NCBI GenBank assembly: GCA_947441105.1
Contig: CANESN010000014.1
Span: forward strand, 1 to 11,629
Direction of reading: 5' to 3'
From: Micrococcales bacterium
Lineage (GTDB): Bacteria > Actinomycetota > Actinomycetes > Actinomycetales > Microbacteriaceae
DNA length: 11,629 nt
Shown here: one piece after another, positions 5,398 to 11,629 of the stretch
How positions within the stretch are numbered: the first letter of the stretch is position 1
Layout: every line of letters begins with the position of its first letter
The notes under the pieces: model-generated
Database searches by the model: none
Seen by the model: only the letters and a program-made list of their open reading frames with translations
Told to the model about the DNA's origin: nothing
Made by a program: the position numbers and the translations under genes

Positions 5398-6279
5398 ATG
5401 GAAAACATCCAAAACACCCCGTTATTGCGGGAGATGACGCAGAATAACGAGCGTGCTCGTCGTGTTGCGGAAGTGACTCTGACCCCACCTTCAAAGACCA
5501 GAATCATCACTATTTCTAATCAAAAAGGTGGTGTTGGAAAAACCACATCTGCCGTAAACCTTGCGGCTTCGCTGGCTCGCAAAGGCCTGGGAGTTTTGGT
5601 GGTTGATCTTGACCCACAGGGCAACGCATCAACAGCCCTCGGCGTAGAGCACCACAACTCAGTCACCGGTAGCTATGAGGTTTTGGTTCAGGGTGTTCCG
5701 ATGATCGATGCCGTAAAGCAAAGCCCAGAGCACCACAACCTCTTCTGCCTACCGGCAACCATCAACCTTGCTGGAGCTGAAATCGACATGGTTTCGGTCC
5801 CAAATCGTGAGCGCATCCTGTTGGATAGCCTGAACCAGTTTCTTTCTGACTTTGACCACCCAATTCACTTTGTCTTCATCGACTCCCCTCCATCGCTAGG
5901 TCTATTGACCGTAAACGCGCTGGTTGCAGCTGGAGAGGTGTTGGTTCCAATTCAGTGCGAGTACTACGCCCTTGAAGGCGTAACCCAGTTGATGGCAAAC
6001 ATCGAACGTATTCGGGCAAATCTGAACCCAGACCTAATCGTTGGCGGGATCCTTTTGACCATGTTTGACAACCGAACCAACCTTTCCACCGATGTTGCCG
6101 CGGAAGTTCGCAAGTATTTCCCTAAGCAGACCCTGAATGCGACTATTCCACGCTCTGTGAGGCTCTCTGAGGCTCCAAGCTTCGGTCAGACGGCAATCAG
6201 TTATGACCCTAAGAATTCGGGCTCCCTGGCCTATCAGGAAGCTGCAATCGAACTAGCTCAGCGAGGAGTAGTCAAATGA
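5398..6279 (+). CDS. parA: Chromosome partitioning ATPase ParA
   Basis: This deviant-Walker ATPase binds DNA non-specifically and forms gradients that move ParB-parS complexes, segregating origins. From ATG 5398 it is 293 aa. A variable N-terminus of about 35 residues ([16 protein letters not shown]) is followed by [15 protein letters not shown], the deviant Walker A with its signature lysine. Walker A' [11 protein letters not shown], Walker [11 protein letters not shown] and a C-terminal [15 protein letters not shown] complete the family. A TTG at 5392 would add two residues, but AGAAGA at 5383-5388 is 9 nt from the ATG and only 3 nt from the TTG, favouring the ATG. The stop overlaps parB by 4 nt (ATGA). 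Confidence 0.96.
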   Translation: MENIQNTPLLREMTQNNERARRVAEVTLTPPSKTRIITISNQKGGVGKTTSAVNLAASLARKGLGVLVVDLDPQGNASTALGVEHHNSVTGSYEVLVQGVPMIDAVKQSPEHHNLFCLPATINLAGAEIDMVSVPNRERILLDSLNQFLSDFDHPIHFVFIDSPPSLGLLTVNALVAAGEVLVPIQCEYYALEGVTQLMANIERIRANLNPDLIVGGILLTMFDNRTNLSTDVAAEVRKYFPKQTLNATIPRSVRLSEAPSFGQTAISYDPKNSGSLAYQEAAIELAQRGVVK

Positions 6280-7196
6280 GTGAAGAAAAGCGCCCAGAAC
6301 GCAAAGGTGGACTAGGTAGAGGCATCGGCTCGCTGATTCCAGGTGGTGATCGAGATGCGGTTGACGTGTTCTTCACCAACACATCTGCGATTCCCCTAAT
6401 CGAGGTGCCAGGTGCCCGGTTTATGGAACTCGACCCAAACCAGATCGTTCCAAACCCACAGCAGCCTAGGTCGGTCTTTGAGGCCGAGGCATTTGCAGAG
6501 CTTGTGCACTCGATCAAGGAATTCGGCGTGCTACAGCCAATCGTGGTTCGCTCAAAGGGCTCCGGCTACGAGTTGATTATGGGTGAGCGTCGCCTTAGGG
6601 CTTCGAAGGAAGCCGGACTGACGAAGATCCCAGCAATCGTTCGCGAAACCGCTGATGAGAACATGCTCAGGGACGCACTTTTGGAGAACCTGCACCGCGC
6701 CAACCTCAACCCGCTGGAAGAAGCTTCCGCCTACAAGCAGCTGCTTGAAGACTTTGGTTCGACCCAGGATCAGTTGGCCGACAAGCTTGGTCGCTCAAGA
6801 CCTCAAATCACCAACACCCTGCGTCTACTGAAGCTGCCTCTGACCGTTCAGTCAAAGGTCGCCGCCGGAGTGCTTTCAGCCGGTCACGCGAGAGCTCTTT
6901 TGGGAGCGCCTGATGATTTGACCATGACGGCATTTGCAGAGAAAACAGTTCGTGAAGGCCTCTCGGTTCGAAGCCTTGAAGAGCTAGTTTCGAATGTCAA
7001 AGTAAAGCCAACTCGAGGCAAGATCATCCCCGGTGGCAAGACCGACATGCTCAAAGAAATGGCCGAGGAAATGGGCAACGCTTTGGACACCGTCGTAAAG
7101 ATTCAGCTGGGTCGCAAGAAGGGCCAGCTAATAATCGAGTTCGGAAACATAGCGGACCTGAGAAGAATCTCAGATCGAATTCAAGGCAAGAACTAA
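6276..7196 (+). CDS. parB: Chromosome partitioning protein ParB (CTPase clamp)
   Basis: ParB binds parS, uses CTP to close into a sliding clamp, spreads and recruits SMC and ParA. It is 306 aa. The N-terminal [12 protein letters not shown] (11-22) is the short ParA-stimulating peptide. The ParB/Srx core has NPQQPR near 60, GERRLRA (103-109) and [14 protein letters not shown] (137-150), the CTP-binding boxes. A helix-turn-helix follows at about 164-187 ([20 protein letters not shown]), then a C-terminal dimerisation domain. AGGAG lies 7 nt before the ATG, inside the end of parA. Its targets, three parS sites, are all in this window. Confidence 0.97.
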   Translation: MSEEKRPERKGGLGRGIGSLIPGGDRDAVDVFFTNTSAIPLIEVPGARFMELDPNQIVPNPQQPRSVFEAEAFAELVHSIKEFGVLQPIVVRSKGSGYELIMGERRLRASKEAGLTKIPAIVRETADENMLRDALLENLHRANLNPLEEASAYKQLLEDFGSTQDQLADKLGRSRPQITNTLRLLKLPLTVQSKVAAGVLSAGHARALLGAPDDLTMTAFAEKTVREGLSVRSLEELVSNVKVKPTRGKIIPGGKTDMLKEMAEEMGNALDTVVKIQLGRKKGQLIIEFGNIADLRRISDRIQGKN

Positions 7197-7208
7197 GGCC
7201 TCAGGCCT
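7196..7208. terminator. Weak hairpin between convergent parB and aminotransferase genes
   Basis: AGGCC (7196-7200), loop TCA, GGCCT (7204-7208) forms a 5-bp GC-rich stem in the 22-bp gap between two converging genes. It could help end transcription from both sides. There is no U-tract on either strand, so an intrinsic terminator is not established. Confidence 0.3.
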
Positions 7209-7218
7209 AGTGCTTCGC

Positions 7219-8466
7219 CTAGAGAGTGACGAGTCGGTCTAGCTGAGGATTCACGACGTTGGAAAGACGTTGGATTCCGACCTTTACATTCTCGGCCGTT
7301 GGGTGACTGAAGCAAATTCGGATGTTGTTGGCACCACGGCCATCACCAAAGAAGGCGGTTCCGGGGGTGTAGGCAACCAGCTCTTCGACCGCCAATGGCA
7401 GCATTTCCTTGCTGTTTAGGCCCTCAGGGAGGGTCAGCCACAGGAAGAAACCGCCCTGAGGGCGAGTTGTCTGCACTCTTGGCAAATACTGAGCCAGTGC
7501 CTCGAGGGCGGCATCGCGCTTGCTCGCGTAGAGCTTGCGGTAGGTGTCGATCTGACCTTGCCAGTCGGATAGTGAGAGGTACTCGCTAACCATCATCTGA
7601 GCGAAGGTGGCAGGCGAGAGAATTGCGGATTCATTGGCCAAAATCAATTTCTCGCGAATCGCAGGCGGTGCAAGGACATAACCGACCCTGAGTCCAGGAG
7701 AGAGGATTTTTGAGAAGCTGCCCAGGTAAACCACTCCCTCAGAGTCCATCGCGCGCAAGGCTTCTGGCGGCTTCTGGTCAAAGTAGAGCAATCCGTAGGG
7801 GTTGTCCTCAACAATCAAGATCCCGCGCTCGCGGCAAACCTGCAATACCTGGGCACGACGCTCAGCCGTGAGGGTGACGCCAGATGGGTTGGCAAAGTTT
7901 GGAACTAAATACAAGAGCTTGACCTTGCGGCCCTGTTCAATCAGGCGGTCAGCCGCCTCGGCAAGGGCTACCGGGGATATACCGTCGTCGTCGGTGAAGA
8001 CGTGCTCGATGTGAGCCTCTTTGTGGCGAAAAATACCAACGGCACCAACGTAGCTTGGTGCTTCTACCAACACGGCGTCTCCCTGGTCTAGGAAGAGATC
8101 CGCCAACAGTTCAAGCGCGTGCTGGCTACCGGTGGTAATCATCAGATTCTCAACCGAGCCCTGAATGCCCTCAAGGGCCATGATTTCTTGGATTTGCTCG
8201 CGCAGCCTCAGGTCACCCTGGCCGCCGCCATACTGGAGGGCGTAGTTGCGGCGATTGGACATCAGGGATCGGAAAGCCTGCTCAATAAGTTCGCCATCTA
8301 GGGCAGATACATCCGGCATGCCACCTGCAAGGGAGACAACTTCAGGCCTTGAGACCACAGCAAAGAGGGCTCTTACCTCAGAAACGGAGAGGTTTGCCGC
8401 GCGCGCCGCATACGCATTCTTCCAGGTGTCAAAGTTAGAGACAGTTCCTGCGCGCGTATTGGACAA
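7219..8466 (-). CDS. PLP-dependent aminotransferase, class I/II fold (2-aminoadipate/LysN-like)
   Basis: A cytoplasmic fold-type I aminotransferase of 415 aa; it moves an amino group between an amino acid and a 2-oxo acid through pyridoxal phosphate. Visible active-site residues are N193 in NPSG, D221 and Y224 in VEDNPYG, the Schiff-base lysine K253 in GSFSKILSPGLRVGY, R260 and the substrate-carboxylate arginine R383 in NNIRICFSHP. The N-terminal SLAGGMPDVSAL resembles the MocR/LysN-like subgroup, but there is no winged-helix domain. The start is TTG 8466, with GGGAG 6 nt upstream. Substrate is not predictable from sequence alone. It lies downstream of trxA on the same strand, across a 67-nt gap. 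Confidence 0.9.
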   Translation of the reverse strand: MSNTRAGTVSNFDTWKNAYAARAANLSVSEVRALFAVVSRPEVVSLAGGMPDVSALDGELIEQAFRSLMSNRRNYALQYGGGQGDLRLREQIQEIMALEGIQGSVENLMITTGSQHALELLADLFLDQGDAVLVEAPSYVGAVGIFRHKEAHIEHVFTDDDGISPVALAEAADRLIEQGRKVKLLYLVPNFANPSGVTLTAERRAQVLQVCRERGILIVEDNPYGLLYFDQKPPEALRAMDSEGVVYLGSFSKILSPGLRVGYVLAPPAIREKLILANESAILSPATFAQMMVSEYLSLSDWQGQIDTYRKLYASKRDAALEALAQYLPRVQTTRPQGGFFLWLTLPEGLNSKEMLPLAVEELVAYTPGTAFFGDGRGANNIRICFSHPTAENVKVGIQRLSNVVNPQLDRLVTL

Positions 8467-8533
8467 TTAGGGCTCCCGGGGATTTAGGGAATAGCTTACT
8501 TCTATAAGCCCTTCAGGGCCAAAAGGTTGGCGA

Positions 8534-8857
8534 TTATCCCAAGTACTCGCTGAGCTCAGAGACTAGAGCTGCCTTTGGTCTGGCACCAACCAACTGCTTG
8601 ACCATCTCGCCATTGTGGAAAACGCCAAGTAGCGGAATACCGGTCACCTTGTAGTCCATCGCCAGCTGACCCTCGTTATCGACGTTGACCTTCACGACCT
8701 TGATCTTGTCGTGGTACTCGGTGGCCATTTCCTCCAGAATCGGAGCGATCATGCGGCATGGACCGCACCACTCCGCCCAAAAATCAACAATTACCGGAAG
8801 CTCGGACTGCAGTACATCCTGCTCAAAGCTTGCAACGGTTGCATCGATTGGTTTCAC
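8534..8857 (-). CDS. trxA: Thioredoxin
   Basis: A 107-aa disulfide reductase that passes electrons from TrxB to target proteins in the cytoplasm. The thioredoxin fold is complete. FWAEWCGPCRM carries the redox cysteines C31 and C34, and the cis-proline is P75 in TGIPLLGVF. The start is GTG at 8857, inside the parS-like palindrome, with AAGGAG 6 nt upstream. That Shine-Dalgarno overlaps the trxB stop codon. The 10-nt spacing to trxB indicates a trxB-trxA operon, so TrxA is made beside its own reductase. Family assignment is certain. Confidence 0.97.
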   Translation of the reverse strand: MKPIDATVASFEQDVLQSELPVIVDFWAEWCGPCRMIAPILEEMATEYHDKIKVVKVNVDNEGQLAMDYKVTGIPLLGVFHNGEMVKQLVGARPKAALVSELSEYLG

Positions 8858-8865
8858 GTGAAACT
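8850..8865. promoter_or_regulatory. parS: parS-like site 3 over the trxA start
   Basis: GTTTCACGTGAAAC at 8851-8864 is the complete 14-bp parS core; only the two outermost bases differ from the 16-bp consensus (G and T in place of T and A). It contains the trxA GTG start codon and abuts its Shine-Dalgarno. It lies about 3.5 kb from site 2, within the usual origin-proximal parS zone. ParB binding is likely but not shown. Confidence 0.8.
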
Positions 8866-8867
8866 CC

Positions 8868-9788
8868 TTAGTGATTAGCTAGGTAGTGCTCGGCATCCAG
8901 TGCCGCTACACAACCCGAACCAGCTGCCGTAATGGCCTGGCGATAGGTCGGGTCAATAACATCTCCGGCTGCAAAGACACCCGGCAGGGTGGTCTTGGAG
9001 CTGCGGCCATCAACTCGAATGAAACGGTCTTCAGTTAGCTCTACCTGGTTCTCAACCAAAGAAACCCTCGGGTCATTTCCAATTGCGATAAACAGGCCAT
9101 CCAGAGCCATTTCGGTGCGCTCGCCGTTTCGAGTGTCCTCGAGCACAACGGCTTCCAATTTGCCATCGCCCTTTAGCTCAACAACGCCTGAGTTCCAGAT
9201 GAACTCGATCTTTGGGTTGTCAAAAGAGCGCTGCTGCATGATCTTGGAGGCTTTTAGGGTGTCTCTGCGGTGGATTATGTAAACCTTTGAGGCGAACTTA
9301 GTCAGGAAGTTTGCTTCCTCCATGGCCGAGTCGCCACCACCAACAACGGCGATGGTCTTCTCGCGGAAGAAGAAGCCGTCGCAAGTCGCACACCATGACA
9401 CTCCGTGGCCAGAAAGTGCCTTCTCGTTTGGAAGGCCTAGTTCGCGGTAGGCGGCACCGGTCGAGACGATGACAGTCTTTGCCTCATAGGTCTGGCCCAT
9501 GCCGGTCTTGACGATCTTGATGTCGCCCTTTAGGTCAACCTCGATGACATCGTCAAACAAAATTTCAGCACCAAAGCGCTCAGCCTGGGCCTGGAAGTTC
9601 GCCATTAGGTCAGGACCCATCAGCCCCTCAGGGAACCCCGGGTAGTTCTCGACCTCGGTGGTCTTCATCAGTTCGCCACCAGGTTCAACGCTAGATGCAA
9701 TTACCAGCGGGTTCAGCTGCGCTCTGGCCGCATAGATGGCCGCCGTGTAGCCGGCAGGGCCGGATCCGATGATGATTACTTCGCGCAT
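8868..9788 (-). CDS. trxB: Thioredoxin reductase (NADPH)
   Basis: This FAD flavoenzyme uses NADPH to reduce thioredoxin. It is 306 aa, the low-molecular-weight form. The FAD-binding GSGPAGYTAA starts at residue 8, the redox pair is C133-AT-C136 in SWCATCDG, the NADPH-binding GGGDSAMEEA is at 150-159, and GVFAAGDV near the C-terminus closes the second FAD contact. The ATG at 9786-9788 follows a purine-rich leader with AGAGGA. It is the first gene of trxB-trxA. A strong palindrome lies just upstream of its ribosome binding region. No SigR-type GGAAT/GTT promoter was seen. Identification is certain. Confidence 0.97.
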   Translation of the reverse strand: MREVIIIGSGPAGYTAAIYAARAQLNPLVIASSVEPGGELMKTTEVENYPGFPEGLMGPDLMANFQAQAERFGAEILFDDVIEVDLKGDIKIVKTGMGQTYEAKTVIVSTGAAYRELGLPNEKALSGHGVSWCATCDGFFFREKTIAVVGGGDSAMEEANFLTKFASKVYIIHRRDTLKASKIMQQRSFDNPKIEFIWNSGVVELKGDGKLEAVVLEDTRNGERTEMALDGLFIAIGNDPRVSLVENQVELTEDRFIRVDGRSSKTTLPGVFAAGDVIDPTYRQAITAAGSGCVAALDAEHYLANH

Positions 9789-9808
9789 TATTTTCTCTAT
9801 TTCCTCTT

Positions 9809-9828
9809 AGATAGATAACTATCTATCT
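9809..9828. promoter_or_regulatory. Palindromic candidate operator upstream of trxB
   Basis: AGATAGATA (9809-9817) and TATCTATCT (9820-9828) are perfect inverted 9-bp arms around a 2-nt centre, 20 bp in all. It lies 21 nt upstream of the trxB ATG, within the 68-bp murJ-trxB gap. Such near-continuous AT-rich palindromes are typical of dimeric repressor operators (MarR/PadR/TetR-like sizes). The arms also contain short GATA/TATC repeats, so slippage could explain part of it. No cognate regulator is encoded in the window. Confidence 0.55.
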
Positions 9829-9856
9829 TTATCAATCTACCCGCTTTTTGAGCGAT

Positions 9857-11494
9857 TTAACCTTTACTAAACCTAACCTTCAACTGCTTTTGTAGCTCGC
9901 GTAATTCCGGAACCCGGAAAATCCATAGCGTTGCTAGGTAGCAAACCACCATCGCACCACCCACCAAAGCGCTGGTTATCACAGCTGTGAACACACTGTT
10001 TAGCGTGAAACTTCCCGCTGCAATGCCGCCAAGCCAGGACATCAAGCCGTAGCCCACCGCGACCGCGGGAATAGCTGCCAAAACAAAACCAGCGAGTGAT
10101 CTAACGAAGGATGCCTCGCCCATGCCGCCGATTCGCTTGCGAAGCATGAGGTAGCCAACTAGGCCCTGCACCAAGATCGAACAGGCGGTAAGGATGGAAA
10201 TTGAGACCACCAACCACTGCTTTTCAACCAGGGCACCCAGGGTCAGCGATCCGGTGATGTGAATCGCAATCTGAATCGTGGTGAAAATAAAGGGTGACTT
10301 GGTGTCTTCCAGCGCGAAGAATGCACGCTGAATCATATAAACCACGCTAAATGGCACCAAACCAACCATCAGCGCGACGATTACGTTGCCAAGGGCCAGG
10401 GTGGCCGGGTATTCACCAACAAAGACGCGGGCAATCGAGTAGGCGAGCATCATCAGCGTTGCGGTCGAAATCACGCTGACCAGCGCAATAACGCGCAAAC
10501 CTGTGGTCAAATCCTTCACGAACTCGTCCAATTTGTCATTCGATGCGTGCTGAGACATTCGGGTGAAGTAGGCGGTGGCAATGGAAACCGTCACCACCGA
10601 GTGCGGGAGCATAAAGATCAGCCAGGCAATGGCGGCAGCCGCAACCGAAGCTACCGCTAAGCCTTCATTTCGACCGGCGACTGCTGTCGATGCCACCGCG
10701 GTCTGCACCAAACCACCAATTTGGGTAACCAAGACCATGGCAAGTGACCAGGAGGCGGCCTTTAGGGCGGGACGTAGTCCAAAACCACGGAATTTGAAGT
10801 TCAGGTTTAGCGAGAGCCCGATCTTCTTCCAGCTTGCAAACAGAATCAATGCCTGAGCGGCCACGCCCAATGTCGCACTTCCAGCCAGCAGCGAAATTTG
10901 ATCAGCTCCCCACAGGCTTACCGCCCGCTCCCCACTCGGGTCAGAGCCAAAGATCAAGATGAAACAGACCAGGCCTGCGATTGAGACCACGTTGTTGAGC
11001 ACCGGTGCCCACATAAATGGCCCGAACTCACTCCTGGAATTCAGAACCTCACCGAGGATTGAGTAAAGGCCGTAGAAGAACAGCTGCGGCAAACACCAGT
11101 AGGCAAAAGCCGTGGCGAGCGCTAGCTGATCTTTGTCCCAACCAGAGGTGTAGAGCTGCACCAATAATGGAGCGGCCATGGTGAAGAGCACCGTGACGAT
11201 GAAGAAAACCGTGATTGCCAGGGTCACAAAGCGATCTACATAGCCCTTACCGCCATCAGCCTGACTGCGAGCTCTTACCAACTGCGGAACCAAAACCGCA
11301 TTCAAGACACCGCCAACGATGATGGCGTAAACGTTGTTGGGAAGCTGGTTGGCAACTCCAAAGGCGTCAGCCGCATCGGTGGTAACACCAATTGCAGCCG
11401 CAATCAAAACCGCTCTGACAAAACCTAGGATTCTCGACACGATGGTGCCGGAGGCCATGATTACCGAACTTCTAGCGACCGATTGCTCAGCCAT
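9857..11494 (-). CDS. murJ: Lipid II flippase MurJ (MviN family)
   Basis: This multispan membrane protein moves lipid II across the membrane for peptidoglycan synthesis. It is 545 aa and almost entirely hydrophobic, with about 14 predicted helices of the MOP exporter fold. R21 and R27 in VSRILGFVRAVL match in spacing the two essential arginines of the first helix in E. coli MurJ (R18, R24). PNNVYAIIVGGVLNAVLVP is the conserved second-helix motif. Mycobacterial homologues carry a long kinase-like cytoplasmic tail; this one ends after the transmembrane core with a short basic tail. GGAG lies 5 nt before the ATG. It overlaps the upstream gene by 8 nt. Confidence 0.95.
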   Translation of the reverse strand: MAEQSVARSSVIMASGTIVSRILGFVRAVLIAAAIGVTTDAADAFGVANQLPNNVYAIIVGGVLNAVLVPQLVRARSQADGGKGYVDRFVTLAITVFFIVTVLFTMAAPLLVQLYTSGWDKDQLALATAFAYWCLPQLFFYGLYSILGEVLNSRSEFGPFMWAPVLNNVVSIAGLVCFILIFGSDPSGERAVSLWGADQISLLAGSATLGVAAQALILFASWKKIGLSLNLNFKFRGFGLRPALKAASWSLAMVLVTQIGGLVQTAVASTAVAGRNEGLAVASVAAAAIAWLIFMLPHSVVTVSIATAYFTRMSQHASNDKLDEFVKDLTTGLRVIALVSVISTATLMMLAYSIARVFVGEYPATLALGNVIVALMVGLVPFSVVYMIQRAFFALEDTKSPFIFTTIQIAIHITGSLTLGALVEKQWLVVSISILTACSILVQGLVGYLMLRKRIGGMGEASFVRSLAGFVLAAIPAVAVGYGLMSWLGGIAAGSFTLNSVFTAVITSALVGGAMVVCYLATLWIFRVPELRELQKQLKVRFSKG

Positions 11495-11629
11495 TACGTC
11501 TCCGGCGCAGTTTCCTCACGGTTCTATAGCTACCGATCAGAATCAGGGCAAACATCGCAAAAGCAAAGCTCACCAGCAAAAACAGCTCGATGTCGTAGTT
11601 CACGTTTACTTGAACTAGTTCGCGCTTAC
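11487..11629 (-). CDS. C-terminus of a membrane-anchored protein, probably DUF6049
   Basis: The minus strand from the right edge is open for 46 codons, ending at TGA 11487-11489, inside the first codons of murJ. The visible end contains one hydrophobic helix, IELFLLVSFAFAMFALILIG, followed by a strongly basic tail, TVRKLRRRRNG. This is a single C-terminal membrane anchor with the charged end in the cytoplasm. In actinobacteria the gene overlapping the start of murJ is usually the secreted DUF6049 protein (Rv3909 family), which has this topology. The body lies outside the window, so the name rests on position and anchor alone. Confidence 0.65.
   Translation of the reverse strand, partial: KRELVQVNVNYDIELFLLVSFAFAMFALILIGSYRTVRKLRRRRNG

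Noticed and set aside
5365..5400. Programmed frameshift joining the 55-codon ORF to parA
   Set aside because: No slippery heptamer or following strong structure is visible near the junction; separate starts explain it more simply.
8508..8519. GCCC-TTCA-GGGC hairpin between trxA and the aminotransferase
   Set aside because: The stem is only 4 bp and no U-tract follows on the minus strand, so a terminator is not supported.
9842..9854. CGCT-TTTTG-AGCG hairpin after murJ
   Set aside because: A 4-bp stem without a downstream U-tract in the murJ direction; too weak to call a terminator.
9829..9856. Promoter for trxB
   Set aside because: Only GGTTAA-N17-TAGATT can be drawn and its -35 is poor; no SigR-like GGAAT/GTT pair was seen.

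Overview
This window is the replication-origin end of an actinobacterial chromosome. The gene order is dnaN-oriC-dnaA | rpmH-rnpA-yidD-yidC-jag-rsmG-parA-parB, followed on the other strand by DUF6049-murJ, trxB-trxA and an aminotransferase. The R3H/KH protein Jag, the short MurJ-type flippase, the DnaA-box-rich dnaA-dnaN spacer and TTGACT/TAAAGT promoter spacing all fit Actinobacteria. The moderate GC content by eye, the short DnaA (462 aa), tight gene packing and stop/start overlaps suggest a streamlined member of the Microbacteriaceae, such as a freshwater Luna-type lineage. That placement is inference from style, not from a search.

Layout from left to right. Positions 1-359 hold the N-terminal third of dnaN, read leftward. 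Positions 360-685 are the dnaA-dnaN spacer and probable oriC, with an AT-rich stretch and DnaA boxes. dnaA (686-2074) also reads leftward. Positions 2075-2380 are the divergent dnaA/rpmH control region, with three more DnaA-box-like sites, a long inverted repeat and the rpmH promoter. Positions 2381-7196 form one compact rightward cluster: rpmH, rnpA, yidD, yidC, jag, rsmG, a possible 55-codon gene, parA and parB. Many of these overlap by 1-4 nt. Two perfect 16-bp parS sites flank rsmG. Positions 7219-11629 run leftward: the C-terminus of a probable DUF6049 membrane protein, murJ, trxB, trxA and a PLP aminotransferase. A third, 14-bp-core parS covers the trxA start codon.

Functionally, DnaA/DnaN/oriC start and process replication. 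ParA/ParB with the nearby parS sites segregate the origin. RpmH, RnpA, YidD, YidC and Jag link ribosome and RNase P biogenesis with membrane protein insertion. RsmG methylates 16S rRNA. TrxA/TrxB form the NADPH-dependent disulfide reducing pair, and MurJ flips lipid II. No mobile elements, CRISPR arrays, tRNAs or rRNAs were seen. This is a conserved core region, not an accessory island. The interest lies in start-codon and regulatory details: a CTG start for rnpA, parS sites inside coding or start sequences, a small ORF before parA, and a sharp palindrome before trxB.
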